Assembly (NCBI GenBank): GCA_937625935.1 | Contig: OW569375.1 | Location: forward strand, 248,001 to 312,000 | Source: Tetramitus jugosus | Lineage: Eukaryota > Heterolobosea > Eutetramitea > Acrasida > Vahlkampfiidae | Direction of reading: 5' to 3' | Length of the DNA: 64,000 bases | Shown here: positions 55,358-64,000 of the stretch, piece by piece | Layout of the letters: the number at the start of each line of letters is the position of its first letter | Position numbering within the stretch: position 1 is the stretch's first letter | Made by a program: the position numbers and the translations under genes | The notes under the pieces: generated by a model | Seen by the model: the letters and a program-made list of their open reading frames with translations, nothing else | Database searches by the model: none | Told to the model about the DNA's origin: nothing

Positions 55358-56461
55358 ATGGTAGAAGCAAGATTTATTGACAGAAACAAGAGAGAATTTG
55401 TCCCGACCGAAACTTTTGACAGATCCAAGTTTGTTTCATCTTCTTATGTCGGCTTGGTCCGACCAATAGAAACGGATCCAACCAACACGTTTATCCCCAA
55501 AGAGAAGCTAATATTTGGAGTTGCTCCTACAGGCATTACCACAACAACACCCTTGTTGACACCCATTGAACAAAGTGAATGTGAAACCATCAGAGAGTTG
55601 CTAACAGATGACACCTTCTTGCACAATGCCTATGACAGGTCAACCAACGAGCACATTGTGTTCCACGGTGGAGACGAATACCTTCGTAAGGAAGACATTT
55701 GGCATCAAGTGGACAAGGTTGAAAAACAGGTGGAGGACACTGTCGATCGAACAAAGGACGCGTGGAGCACCACCTATCACAATGTAGAACAAAAGGTCAG
55801 GGAGGTGGGAGACCAGACCAAAGAAGCATTGATTGGAGCTCGTGATAGAATACAACACGACATCAACACTGTCAGACACAATGCAAGGAACAAGTTCGAT
55901 GAGGCAAAGGAGCACTGGTCTGAAACATTCGAAGGAACATTGAAAACTGATCGAACACCTGAGACTGATTCAACCTTGGAGGACACTCACAAGACAATGA
56001 ACAAGTTCAGGCAGGAGGAACACTTGACCAAGACAATTGAAGAACAGTTGAGACCTGATACGATGGGCTTGGTCGGAGAGGCACCCTATCCCTATGGAGA
56101 AGCAAAGACCACTGATGATGTCTTATCCGAGACGACAACTACCTTTGATAAGGTCACCACTGCGGTGCCAGTCTCAAGAAGGGGCAGAGAGGAACTGCGT
56201 CAGTACACTTCGACCGAGTACGCCAACGTCAAACAACCATTTACACAAAAGGTGTTTGAACCAAAGCAAGAAGTTTCTCTGACACAAATCTTGACAGAGG
56301 AGAAGCCAATTGTAATTGAGGAGGAAATTGTAATTGTCAGAAAGGATCCAATGTCTGTTCTCAAATCTGAATACAAGCACATGGACGATGTAGAGGACTT
56401 GTTGTACACTTTTGGTGATTTGGAACCAACTATTCACATGTGGAGACAGGGTAGAAAGTAA
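55358..56461 (+). CDS. Hypothetical charged protein with an LEA-like helix
   Basis: Single exon, 367 aa, no recognised family. The first ~90 residues are moderately ordered (SYVGLVRPIETDPTNTFIPK; LIFGVAPTGITTTT). Residues ~110-200 are a long amphipathic Lys/Asp/Glu/Gln helix (VEKQVEDTVDRTKDAWSTTY; REVGDQTKEALIGARDRIQH), in the style of LEA or apolipoprotein-like 11-mers. The C-terminus has an acidic beta-like run (PIVIEEEIVIVRKD). The similar helix at the end of the HAM1-like gene is noted but could be convergent. Start follows a long AAC/AAA-rich leader. Confidence 0.7.
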   Translation: MVEARFIDRNKREFVPTETFDRSKFVSSSYVGLVRPIETDPTNTFIPKEKLIFGVAPTGITTTTPLLTPIEQSECETIRELLTDDTFLHNAYDRSTNEHIVFHGGDEYLRKEDIWHQVDKVEKQVEDTVDRTKDAWSTTYHNVEQKVREVGDQTKEALIGARDRIQHDINTVRHNARNKFDEAKEHWSETFEGTLKTDRTPETDSTLEDTHKTMNKFRQEEHLTKTIEEQLRPDTMGLVGEAPYPYGEAKTTDDVLSETTTTFDKVTTAVPVSRRGREELRQYTSTEYANVKQPFTQKVFEPKQEVSLTQILTEEKPIVIEEEIVIVRKDPMSVLKSEYKHMDDVEDLLYTFGDLEPTIHMWRQGRK

Positions 56462-56762
56462 AATCTTTCACACCTGAAATCATGATGAGATTTTCATAAT
56501 GTATCATAATTAATCCAGACTATAAAACCCGAGCAAATATTCATAAAAACAAAAATCAAGTAAACAACTTGTTTCTCGATGTTGTTGTATTGTGTGGATT
56601 CCAATCTGCGAAATGAATTGTTGAATTGTTGTTGTTGATAGACAACAACCTATATAAATAAAGAACTAGTAGTAGAAATGTACAGCTATAGTAGTAGGTA
56701 CACAACTGTGTGATACATGAGGTTGCAACAGCTCCGGGCATTGCGTGTTGTGTAAATGTTGA
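56462..56762. other. Convergent intergenic region
   Basis: 301 bases between two convergent genes. It contains several AT-rich polyadenylation-like stretches (AATAAA-like at ~56659), and no ORF of interest. Confidence 0.4.
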
Positions 56763-58157
56763 TTAGTCGTACATGGTTCCATAGCTGCTATCACGTCGCT
56801 CACGATTCATCAAGAAGGATCGATGAACAGGATCGACGCTGAACGTGTTATCATCATCTGCTGACAGTGATCTCTCAAATGTTATTGGTGAATCGTATCC
56901 CTTCCTAACGACCAATCTCTCCGTATCGACATCCGAATCATCATTGTTCACTGTTGATCGTTCGTGCCTTGCATGGGCAGAAGAGGAGGAACCAAACAGA
57001 GAAGAGTACTCGGATGCAGACAGCATGGAAGGAGAGGACGATGAGGACATTGATTCCACAGAGTCTCTCTTGTGAACGGATGGTGCCATGAGGAACACAA
57101 CAATTCCAATCGGAATGCAATCTGCAGTGAAATCCACAAAACTAATAATCAAGTAAAAATCGTCCAAACAGAGAGCCCAATCCGAGAGATCCAACACAAC
57201 CAAGCACAAATTCCACACCAACTTGACCATGATGATAAAACTAATGAGAGCAGTGGCATTACGAACCTTTTTCGTTTCATAGATATTGGCCAGGTGAACC
57301 ACAGAAAATCCGTTCCACATCTTTGACCGCACATAGAGACCCCACACAAGAAAGAACAGCATGAGTGACACGACCAGAACACACTGATAGATTCGATTGC
57401 AGCTCATGAGCACAAAAAAGGCACTGGATCGACCTGTTACTGCACCCATGATCAACATGGTTGACACCACAATCATAAACGTCACTTGAAGCAAATGGAG
57501 GAACACATTGAGACCAATGAGAATTCTTTGAGACTTTGCCAGTGCACTCTTGACCGTAGACTCACCCATACCGTACGCAAACATCAAATTCTGACTCCAA
57601 TAAATGGACAAGACACAAAACGCACTATAAAAGAAGCAACTTGCCCAATGATAACACAAATTGGATATTCCACTCAAGTACCACGATTTTCCATCCATTG
57701 GAATCGTATGTAACGCAATATATCCCTTCTCTGCTATGCCTACACCAAAAAAGATGACTTTTCCCACACAAAACAACAAGATACAGACATAGAACCAGAG
57801 TCGCGTCGATCGAAACACAAAATATCGATTTCTTGGCTTGAAAATTGTTAATCGACACAGTGAAACAAACGCCCACAGTGCAATCAAGCCAAACAACACT
57901 GCCATGATACAACTACTGACCAATGGAAGTGATTTTCCAAATTGTCCATGTAGTGTAAACACGTCAAAACACTGAGTGGCATTGTGTCTTGTTCTATTGT
58001 TGTTTCGATCAAAGAGATCAAAGTGAAGTGAGAGGAAGGGATTTGCTGTCGAGTCTAATGATAATTCTTCTTGTGGTGATAGTTGTGAGAGTAGTAGTTG
58101 ACGTTGGATGAGCAGTAGTAGCGGTGTTGGTGAGACATTGCTGCTGTGTTGAGCCAT
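56763..58157 (-). CDS. Seven-transmembrane protein, possibly THH1/TOM1-like
   Basis: Single exon, 464 aa. After a ~75-aa N-terminus with NxT/S sites, seven hydrophobic segments follow: around SSCIMAVLFGLIALWAFVSL, LWFYVCILLFCVGKVIFFGV, WASCFFYSAFCVLSIYW, NVFLHLLQVTFMIVVSTMLI, CVLVVSLMLFFLVWGLYV, ATALISFIIMVKLVWNLCLV and VDFTADCIPIGIVVFLM. The layout, with YWSQNLMFAYGM after TM3, resembles the THH1/TOM1/TOM3 family (PF06454) more than a classical GPCR, but I cannot confirm it. The last ~95 residues are Ser/Asp-rich cytosolic tail with many potential phosphosites. An E2F-like motif lies 38 nt upstream. Confidence 0.68.
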   Translation of the reverse strand: MAQHSSNVSPTPLLLLIQRQLLLSQLSPQEELSLDSTANPFLSLHFDLFDRNNNRTRHNATQCFDVFTLHGQFGKSLPLVSSCIMAVLFGLIALWAFVSLCRLTIFKPRNRYFVFRSTRLWFYVCILLFCVGKVIFFGVGIAEKGYIALHTIPMDGKSWYLSGISNLCYHWASCFFYSAFCVLSIYWSQNLMFAYGMGESTVKSALAKSQRILIGLNVFLHLLQVTFMIVVSTMLIMGAVTGRSSAFFVLMSCNRIYQCVLVVSLMLFFLVWGLYVRSKMWNGFSVVHLANIYETKKVRNATALISFIIMVKLVWNLCLVVLDLSDWALCLDDFYLIISFVDFTADCIPIGIVVFLMAPSVHKRDSVESMSSSSSPSMLSASEYSSLFGSSSSAHARHERSTVNNDDSDVDTERLVVRKGYDSPITFERSLSADDDNTFSVDPVHRSFLMNRERRDSSYGTMYD

Positions 58158-58194
58158 GTGAGCTTTTTTTGGGAGTGGAAAGCTTCTTGGGTTG

Positions 58195-58203
58195 TTTTGG
58201 CGC
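58195..58203. promoter_or_regulatory. E2F-like motif before the 7TM gene
   Basis: TTTTGGCGC matches TTTSSCGC and lies 38 nt upstream of the 7TM ATG. Listed because of recurrence. Weak alone. Confidence 0.2.
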
Positions 58204-58333
58204 TCTTTTTTTCGTGATTTTGTAAATCTCCGATTCTTGTCACCTGTCGATGTACCTACTGGGCAAAGTTTCGATGTTGTATGCAGGGATAAGAAATGAT
58301 TTATTCACAGGATGAAAAACTCAGTGAATACAC

Positions 58334-59284
58334 TCAGTGTTCTGCCCAACATCCTTGGTGCAAATCGCGATACAAGTTAATTTGTTGGTTCATTGCAGGC
58401 ATCAACACAAGTGTAATAGCTGGATGAACCTCCAAATCGATCGCCATCTTCACATCACACTCAATATCCAAGTGATAATTACTCTTGATCAGAGATCCTT
58501 CAGTCGATGGATACACGTTTGGATTCAACATAAATTTCAACACATCGGTCAATGTGCTCTTGCCCTTGACACCAGGGAACGTTTGTCTGAACACTTCAAT
58601 CGTTTTGGTTTCTCTGCGATGTTTGCATGACACCTTGACATCTTGCATGAGCTTCACCTTTAGTGCAACAACATCCTTCTTGGTTTCATTGTTGACATGG
58701 ACCTTGATAGGAATACATTCGTGCGTTGCAAAAATGTCCTTCTCCATCTCAACGCTCATCTTGAGCTTTCCCTTTGCCAACAAGAATCCCTTCTCGTTTG
58801 CTACATGAATAGGTTTCGTGAATTTTGTGCATGATGGCACCATGACAATTTGCTTCTTGTCCTTGGCAATATCCTTGCCATGATTCTCAAGCAAGACCTT
58901 TGCCTTGTAAATAATCGCCGCCGTAATCGAACCGTCCTTGTATGAAAATACTCCGGGCAGGTCGTGAGGCACTTGGAATTGGAGCGGGAATTCATAAGTT
59001 CCTGGTTGGACGAAACCATCGGGGAAGTAACCGACATTTTGCTTGGTGTTGAAAAAGACTTTTTCTTCCTTGACGACACGAGGGACCATTCTGACCGTTG
59101 TTTGTCCATTGATGTGAACAGTTTCTGTATCAGTGTAAGCTACTCTTGTTCTCTCAAAGCCCTTCCACTTGATTCTCACTTCGTTGGCCTGCACAGGAGC
59201 AGATGACGCGATAATCACTTTTCCAGTAATGACTTCTCCAGCGACAAAGTATGGTTTGTCAAGGTGCAAATTGATGGTGCTCAT
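58334..59284 (-). CDS. Arrestin-fold protein (alpha-arrestin/ARRDC-like)
   Basis: Single exon, 316 aa. N-terminal strands read YFVAGEVITGKVIIASS, EVRIKWKGFERTRV and FPDGFVQPGTYEFPLQFQVP, then DLPGVFSYKDGSITAAIIYK. The second lobe starts near KLKMSVEMEKDIFATHECIP and ends with LDIECDVKMAIDLEVHPAIT. This is the bilobed arrestin N/C pattern of ARRDC, TXNIP and VPS26-like proteins, which link membrane cargo to ubiquitin ligases or sorting machinery. No PPxY motif is visible, so the ligase adaptor role typical of ARRDCs is not supported. It ends 25-60 nt from an unrelated leader. Start chosen at the first ATG. Confidence 0.88.
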   Translation of the reverse strand: MSTINLHLDKPYFVAGEVITGKVIIASSAPVQANEVRIKWKGFERTRVAYTDTETVHINGQTTVRMVPRVVKEEKVFFNTKQNVGYFPDGFVQPGTYEFPLQFQVPHDLPGVFSYKDGSITAAIIYKAKVLLENHGKDIAKDKKQIVMVPSCTKFTKPIHVANEKGFLLAKGKLKMSVEMEKDIFATHECIPIKVHVNNETKKDVVALKVKLMQDVKVSCKHRRETKTIEVFRQTFPGVKGKSTLTDVLKFMLNPNVYPSTEGSLIKSNYHLDIECDVKMAIDLEVHPAITLVLMPAMNQQINLYRDLHQGCWAEH

Positions 59285-59582
59285 GGTTTCGTTTGTTTGG
59301 TTGTGTTTTTGATTTTATTCACAAGGATTAAGCTTGTTTTGTGTTTGTTGTGTAACATGTCGCAGCTGGATGCGGGACAGCCTTCATGTTTTGTGATAGC
59401 AAGTTCCTCTTGAGAACTTTGATATCGTGAGACGAATCGCAAATCTGTTCGCCCTTGATGAATTACACGGAAAGCGCAATGGCCATCGACTTGCGAGTTG
59501 GAAACAACTTCGGTGTGTACAAATTGGGAATTTCGCACACGAGTGGGCCAGTTCCTGTTTGTTTCTAAAAACAGAGCGATAC
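59285..59582. other. Intergenic region downstream of the small basic ORF
   Basis: About 300 bases between the start of the arrestin gene and the stop of the small basic ORF. Contains arrestin promoter and leader sequence (TTG/CAA-rich). No supported gene. Confidence 0.35.
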
Positions 59583-59924
59583 CTAGTCTATCACGCAGTC
59601 CATGCCGTAGTGAAACAATAATTCTAGTTCGGTTTTTGGCACGAGGCTCATTTGGCCCACTCGAGTTCTTCTGAGTTGAGCAGCTTTTTGACTGTATGTT
59701 CTCCGTGTGGACTGCTGATCACAGACACCAGTGTACAGGTGACTGTAGCGTCCTATGGCATCAGAGTACGCTCCTTTGGATTCATTAGTGTTGGGTATGC
59801 TCTGATCGACTAATTGTGAAAGGGAACATTGTCGGGTCAGGTTTCTCCTTCGGTGCTTGGTTGCAGTTTTCTTTCCTTGGCGCAGTTTCCTGCTATATCT
59901 TCTTCTGTTGCTAAATCCTGACAT
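59583..59924 (-). CDS. Small basic protein, unknown
   Basis: A 113-codon ORF whose ATG follows a leader of the local type (CAACAACAACAAGAAGC, then A-rich). It is Arg/Lys-rich at its N-terminus (NRRRYSRKLRQGKKTATKHR) and mixed after that (SLSQLVDQSIPNTNESKGAY). The N-terminus could bind nucleic acid. I recognise no family. Length alone makes it uncertain, but a clean start context and no overlapping gene favour a real coding sequence. Confidence 0.4.
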   Translation of the reverse strand: MSGFSNRRRYSRKLRQGKKTATKHRRRNLTRQCSLSQLVDQSIPNTNESKGAYSDAIGRYSHLYTGVCDQQSTRRTYSQKAAQLRRTRVGQMSLVPKTELELLFHYGMDCVID

Positions 59925-60089
59925 GGATCTCTTTTTCGGTGTGCTTCTTGTTGTTGTTGTGATTGTCTGTTATTTCGTCAAGGAATTGGTCCTTTTATTG
60001 GGACTTCTTCCGTGAGTTCGGGTTTTCATGTTCTTTTTCACTTCGAGATTGAGGCAGAAGTAATTCGTGCCTTTGCAAAGGAAAAGACT

Positions 60090-61718
60090 TTAAATAGTGA
60101 CGTTGTATGTCTTCTTGAGGAAGTTTGTTTCCAAGTTGTATGCACCAGGACCTGGTGCTTCATCCTCTACAGTCTTGTGATGGAATCGAATACTTTTCGG
60201 CAGACCATTGCTCGTACTAAGAAATGATTTCGAGGCCTTGTGAGCTAGGAATGCTTCATGATCATAAGTACCTGGACCTGGAGGCGCCATTTTGGGATCT
60301 GGTTTGAATCGAGGAGACTTGGAAACAAATACATCTTGTTGTGAGTATGGATTGGTCTTCTTCTTGAGCCAGTCACTCTTCACTTCGTATTGGCCAACAG
60401 ATGGACCGTCAAGTACATCTTGGCTCACACTAAATAGGTCTCTCTTGGTTCTGGAGACGAATGCTGAGGTTCTGCTGTCATTTTTCTTGACAACAATTAC
60501 TTTATCTGGGGTTTCATAGTCGTACTGACCTGGGCCTGGGGCTTTCGGTTTTTGAGTGTTGAACCTTCTCGATGTCGAACCAAATACACCATAACTACCA
60601 ACCTTACCTTTTGTCTCTAACTCTGCAGCTAAACTTGACATTTTCATATCTTGGTCGTACGTTCCAGGACCTGGCAGGGGAGACGAACGACGTGGACCAG
60701 AAAATCGTTCTGTTGTTGATGAAAAGGGCTTTCTTACTACTGGCAATGAAGCTGATGGTATCGGTGATGTTGAGTAGTAACCAGGCCCAGGCATAGGTTG
60801 TATGAGTACGCTTTCTGGAGCAGTAAAGATCCTCACAGATGTACTACCAAAGTTCTGGTTCTTCTCGGGTACCTTTTCAACTAAGAAGGATGATTTATAC
60901 CCATACTCTCCAGGTCCAGGTGTTTGTTCTTTGGGAGCTGAAAACAAATCTCCCCTACCAGATCCTGACAGAAACACTGCACTCTCCTGTCTGATAGACT
61001 TTGGTTGCTGATAGTGTAGCAAGTGTTCTGCCCGCTCTGTATCATACTGACCTGGTCCTGGAGCGACAGTTCTCGACTGAAACACCTCTCTTTTAGTAGT
61101 GCTCCTGAATGAGCTTCCTGTTTCTCTTTTCCTTGTCAGATATTCTTCATTCACATAGTATTCGCCTGGTCCTACTCGGTCTCTACTATCACCCGAATGC
61201 CCGTTCTGAGGCGCACTTTGGGGAATCAACTCCCCTCTAGGCCCCTCTTCGTATCCATGAGATTGGTTCGAAGAGGGGATTGATGGAATGGAGGAAATCT
61301 TGCTCCACATTTGTGAATGAGTATGACTCGGTGGTTCTCTTCGAACCGGAGAGCTCGACCTTCCAATCATCACAGGAGTATTGTAGCTACCAGGACCAGG
61401 AACCTGAGAACTTCTCATATTCTCTCCCTTGGGATCAAATCTGGATGTTTTTGATCTAAAATTCGTTGAAGCAGCTCTCCTCTTCCTCACCGATGATTCT
61501 CTGTAATAAGAACCAGGACCGGGTAGTTCCTCCTTCTCCTTGTCAATATAAACCGGTTCTCTTTTCGAAGTACTGCTAAAAGGAGTGCTCGTAAGGCGCA
61601 AGTGACTCGTTGGATCAATCAGCTCTGACGTCCGGTAAGATCCTGGTCCAACATGACTCAACGTTTGAGGTTTTGTGAAGTGATTATAGTCTCTCGCTGA
61701 CCGTGAGGTAAAAGCCAT
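60090..61718 (-). CDS. Sperm-tail PG-rich repeat protein (STPG/SHIPPO-like), flagellar
   Basis: Single exon, 542 aa from the ATG at 61718. The open frame upstream to 61781 is a hydrophobic leader-like stretch and is not used. The protein consists of at least a dozen irregular repeats with PGPGSY, PGPGQYD, PGPGTYD and GPSVGQYEV cores spaced 30-50 residues, joined by Ser/Thr/Arg/Phe-rich spacers (FRSTTKREVF, FSSTTERF). Sperm-tail PG-rich repeats (PF07004) occur in ODF3/SHIPPO1 and other axoneme-associated proteins. One of the doublet microtubule inner proteins or a fibre component is likely. Its presence implies an axoneme in the life cycle, as in an amoeboflagellate. Confidence 0.88.
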   Translation of the reverse strand: MAFTSRSARDYNHFTKPQTLSHVGPGSYRTSELIDPTSHLRLTSTPFSSTSKREPVYIDKEKEELPGPGSYYRESSVRKRRAASTNFRSKTSRFDPKGENMRSSQVPGPGSYNTPVMIGRSSSPVRREPPSHTHSQMWSKISSIPSIPSSNQSHGYEEGPRGELIPQSAPQNGHSGDSRDRVGPGEYYVNEEYLTRKRETGSSFRSTTKREVFQSRTVAPGPGQYDTERAEHLLHYQQPKSIRQESAVFLSGSGRGDLFSAPKEQTPGPGEYGYKSSFLVEKVPEKNQNFGSTSVRIFTAPESVLIQPMPGPGYYSTSPIPSASLPVVRKPFSSTTERFSGPRRSSPLPGPGTYDQDMKMSSLAAELETKGKVGSYGVFGSTSRRFNTQKPKAPGPGQYDYETPDKVIVVKKNDSRTSAFVSRTKRDLFSVSQDVLDGPSVGQYEVKSDWLKKKTNPYSQQDVFVSKSPRFKPDPKMAPPGPGTYDHEAFLAHKASKSFLSTSNGLPKSIRFHHKTVEDEAPGPGAYNLETNFLKKTYNVTI

Positions 61719-61934
61719 TGTTTGTCTATGCAATAAATAAACTAGATAGCAAATCAATGTACATGCAAAAGCAAAAAACAAACACTGTTTTCCGTTTTTT
61801 CGCTGTTTGTTCGCATGTAGGACAAATTCGTAGATTATCGACCGACCGTTTCACTTCTCTCATGAAACATGAAAAGACCATATTCTTCGATTGAAAAAAG
61901 GAAACTTTTATTCTTGGTCCGTGAGTACAATCTA

Positions 61935-62432
61935 TCACTGGATATGGTATGGCAAGTCATGAGCCGAAACAATTAGTTGATACACAAGCATCGCAAGAGA
62001 GCAACAAACTCCTATTACGAGACCGAGCAACAATAGTCCTCCACTGGTTTGAGCATAACTTCGGGCCACTCTCGAAGCGCTCTTTCGATACATGAAGTAA
62101 CACAGGACCCAAAATAGGCCACCCATAAAGAATCCCAAGATGAAGAAGACTAAAGCCATTCGCTCTTCACTTTTCAATTCCTGATCATAGACAGGGTTGC
62201 GACTACCGTAGGGATAGAATTGTGTGGGAGGTGGAGGTGCCATCATATGAGGAGAATAACCCTGTTCTTGTTGTTGATAGTAAGTCGGATACATGGGGAC
62301 ATACTGTGCGGATTGCTGTTGTTGGTACATTGGCGCAGGGTGAGGCACCTCAGCGCCCTGCTGATGATGTTGAATCGATACAGGGGAATGATGCTGAGTT
62401 GGAGTGTTGTGTGATTGGTCGTTGTAGAGCAT
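61935..62432 (-). CDS. Small two-TM protein with a Pro/Gln/Tyr-rich tail
   Basis: Single exon, 165 aa. The first ~85 residues are Gln/Pro/His/Tyr-rich, containing repeats such as MYPTYYQQQEQGYSPHMMAP. Two hydrophobic helices follow (ALVFFILGFFMGGLFWVLCY and SGGLLLLGLVIGVCCSLAML) separated by a short basic loop (MYRKSASRVARSYAQ). The architecture is shared by many amoebozoan and heterolobosean proteins without assigned function. Membrane location is inferred. I cannot name a family. Confidence 0.65.
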   Translation of the reverse strand: MLYNDQSHNTPTQHHSPVSIQHHQQGAEVPHPAPMYQQQQSAQYVPMYPTYYQQQEQGYSPHMMAPPPPTQFYPYGSRNPVYDQELKSEERMALVFFILGFFMGGLFWVLCYFMYRKSASRVARSYAQTSGGLLLLGLVIGVCCSLAMLVYQLIVSAHDLPYHIQ

Positions 62433-62641
62433 CTCTGTGATTGGTTTCTTGGGTTTTGGGTGTATGGAGAAAATACAATCAAAGATTTTTTTGGTTTTTT
62501 GAAGTTGGTTGACTAATTCTGGTCACCTAACTTTGCAGATGACTGTCTTTAATTCACCTGCTGTAAATCTCGTGGTGCAAGGTGAGTGCTGTTAGAGTTG
62601 GATTGATCGAACAAGTATCTGTGGTTAAGAATTTTCATTGC

Positions 62642-63850
62642 ATGACTCAGAGAACTTTCCGAACTCAACGAACAAGTCAAGTGGAAGGAGTTCACATTTT
62701 GAATTCCCGTACTGAAAAAACTGATCAAAAAAAAAGGACTCTGATGACACAAACAGAAGGTAACCATTTTCGAAGGAGGGATGCTTGTGTAACGAAGAGT
62801 AAAGTGATTGAAATAGGTTCTCTACTTTGCAAGGACGCTTGGTCGATCGTTGTCGAGTTTTGTGACACTCGAGAATGGTTGCAATTGAGTTACACTTGCA
62901 AAGGAATTAATCAATTCAAATTTCATCGATTGCTCACGTTCAACAAGAAGAGAACTCTTGTAAAAAATTTTAGTAAAAGAAGGATTGAACACTGGTTTCG
63001 ACTGGGAAAAGAAACATTGTTCAATGTTGACTTGAATGAGAATCCCTACGTGGTGGATGAACAATTCCAATACCTGGAAGGTATTCATACACTGAGTATG
63101 AGTTGTTGTAGGAATCTCACGGACAAGGTATTTCCTCATTTAGTTGGCATTCACACACTCAATATGAGTGGTTGCAAGAGAATCACAGATAATGTATTTC
63201 CATATTTGACAGGTATTCATACACTCAATATGAATAGTTGCAAGTATATCACAGATAATGCAATGAGTCATTTAGTTGGTATCCACACACTCAGTATGAG
63301 TCGCTGCAAGGGAATCACAGACAACGCATTTTGTTATCTGGCTGGCATTCATACGCTTGATATGAATAATTGCAGGAGAATCACAGACAAGGGATTGTCT
63401 CATTTGGTTGGTATTCACACACTCAATATGAGTTGGTGTACTCGTATTCCAGACAACGCATTTTGTTATCTGGCTGGCATTCACACACTTGATGTGAGTA
63501 ATTGCAGCGATATAACAGACAATGCATTTTCACATTTAGTTGGAATTCATACACTCAACATGGATTGTTGCAGACAAATCACAGACAAAGCATTTTGTTA
63601 CTTGGTTGGCATTACGGCACTCAGTATGGTTTTTTGCAGCAAGATTACAGACAAGGGATTGTCTCATTTGGTTGGGATTCAGACACTCAATATGAGTTTT
63701 TGTCATCAAAAATCGATCACAAGGAAAGCGTTTGTGTATTTAAAGGGTATTCGCTCACTCCATTGGTATAATCACCAAAAAAACGATGATTTCATCGCAA
63801 AGTTGCTTGAATCTTGTGGGCCCAGTGCTAGTTTCGCATTAACATTGTAA
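62642..63850 (+). CDS. F-box-like leucine-rich repeat protein with 22-aa tandem units
   Basis: About 402 aa from the first in-frame ATG (62642). An ATG at ~62744 is possible, and the frame opens at 62582 with GTG, so the start is uncertain. Residues ~55-90 (IGSLLCKDAWSIVVEFCDTR, then CKGINQF) resemble an F-box. From 63080 ten units of 22 aa follow with consensus GIHTLxMSxCxxITDxAFxYL, an LRR type of the cysteine-containing or AMN1 style. The units are near-identical in DNA. The last (GIRSLHWYNHQ) is degenerate. F-box/LRR proteins recruit substrates to SCF ligases. Such GIHTL repeats are also familiar from giant-virus and protist proteins, so transfer either way is possible. Confidence 0.72.
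   Translation: MTQRTFRTQRTSQVEGVHILNSRTEKTDQKKRTLMTQTEGNHFRRRDACVTKSKVIEIGSLLCKDAWSIVVEFCDTREWLQLSYTCKGINQFKFHRLLTFNKKRTLVKNFSKRRIEHWFRLGKETLFNVDLNENPYVVDEQFQYLEGIHTLSMSCCRNLTDKVFPHLVGIHTLNMSGCKRITDNVFPYLTGIHTLNMNSCKYITDNAMSHLVGIHTLSMSRCKGITDNAFCYLAGIHTLDMNNCRRITDKGLSHLVGIHTLNMSWCTRIPDNAFCYLAGIHTLDVSNCSDITDNAFSHLVGIHTLNMDCCRQITDKAFCYLVGITALSMVFCSKITDKGLSHLVGIQTLNMSFCHQKSITRKAFVYLKGIRSLHWYNHQKNDDFIAKLLESCGPSASFALTL
63080..63745 (+). repeat. Tandem 66-nt LRR units, ten copies
   Basis: GGTATTCATACACTC-like starts recur every 66 nt with high identity (for example GGCATTCACACACT). Nine units are close and the tenth carries a two-codon insertion (CHQKSI). Near-identity suggests recent expansion or gene conversion. 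Confidence 0.85.
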
Positions 63851-63852
63851 AC

Positions 63853-63993
63853 TCAACCACGTGGTTCAATTGCCTCTTTGTTCTTATACTCATTGTCACA
63901 TGTTGATTCTTGTTTACAATCCTTCTTGTCGTCAAATTCACATCCACATTCGACCCAAGGCAATATCAAACTTAACACACCATCGTCTGCAGA
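63853..63993 (-). CDS. Last exon of a gene entering from the right edge (partial)
   Basis: On the minus strand a frame with stop TGA at 63853-63855 reads LSLILPWVECGCEFDDKK and CKQESTCDNEYKNKEAIEPRG. It is Cys-rich and acidic, unlike shadow ORFs. An upstream in-frame TAG (63994-63996) lies just before CTGCAG, an acceptor-like site at 63986-63991, so the coding part probably begins at a splice acceptor (exon from ~63985). The stop lies 2 nt from the LRR gene's stop on the other strand. No ATG is present. The rest of the gene is outside the window. Function unknown. Confidence 0.45.
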   Translation of the reverse strand, partial: SADDGVLSLILPWVECGCEFDDKKDCKQESTCDNEYKNKEAIEPRG

Positions 63994-64000
63994 CTACTGA

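Noticed and set aside
56763..58157. Classical GPCR
   Set aside because: Seven TM segments are present but no DRY or NPxxY-like motifs; THH1/TOM1-like is closer.

Overview
The window is nuclear DNA from a gene-dense protist. It looks like a heterolobosean amoeboflagellate of the Naegleria type. That is my inference from protein style: Gln/Asn/Thr/Ser-rich tracts, leaders rich in AAC/CAA just before start codons, mostly intronless genes with a few 65-122 nt introns, mixed animal-, plant- and fungus-like protein families, and a sperm-tail PG-rich repeat protein implying a flagellate stage. I found no operons, ribosome binding sites, tRNA or rRNA genes, insertion sequences or CRISPR arrays. I placed fifteen spliceosomal introns by reading frame and splice signals. 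Ten donors are GTATGT, three GTAAGT, one GTATGA and one GTACGT, and all end in AG.

Left third (1-21.2 kb): a putative Ig-fold transcription factor, ubiquilin, an F-box/WD40 protein with a discoidin-like middle, a malonyl-CoA synthetase-like enzyme (ACSF3 type), an unknown membrane protein, a divergent pair of RNA-processing genes (RluA-type pseudouridine synthase and Grc3/NOL9 polynucleotide kinase), an aldo/keto reductase, a DUF4419 protein, a KCTD-like BTB protein with a split domain, a MAD2L1BP/p31comet homologue in three exons, and a secreted GH25 lysozyme-like protein.

Middle (21.2-45.6 kb): a P5B-type transport ATPase in three exons, a syntaxin without a membrane anchor that ends in a CaaX box, an acyl-CoA oxidase with a PTS2 signal, a claspin/Mrc1-like acidic protein, an FAD-dependent monooxygenase, a frameshifted GH16 pseudogene, an APC-family permease with a soluble tail, a metal-site-less half tRNase Z-like protein, a B-box plus DUF2009 protein, SDHAF4, ERV46/ERGIC3 and a SET-domain protein.

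Right third (45.7-64 kb): a HAM1-like, probably lipid-binding protein; a pseudokinase gene followed in frame, across a TAG codon, by a complete active-looking kinase domain split by two introns; a class I-type PI3-kinase in three exons; an unknown charged protein; a 7TM protein; an arrestin-fold protein; a small basic ORF; the sperm-tail PG-rich repeat protein; a small two-TM protein; an LRR protein made of near-identical 66-nt units; and the last exon of a gene entering from the right edge.

The genes are mostly independent housekeeping or signalling units and do not form one pathway. Themes that recur are membrane traffic (syntaxin, ERV46, arrestin, PI3K), ubiquitin and proteostasis (ubiquilin, F-box, BTB, B-box), mitochondria and peroxisomes (ACSF3, SDHAF4, acyl-CoA oxidase) and the cell cycle (p31comet, claspin-like). 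The best candidates for something undescribed are the TAG-interrupted pseudokinase/kinase locus, the CaaX syntaxin, the half tRNase Z, the altered P5B ATPase and a set of E2F-like promoter motifs.
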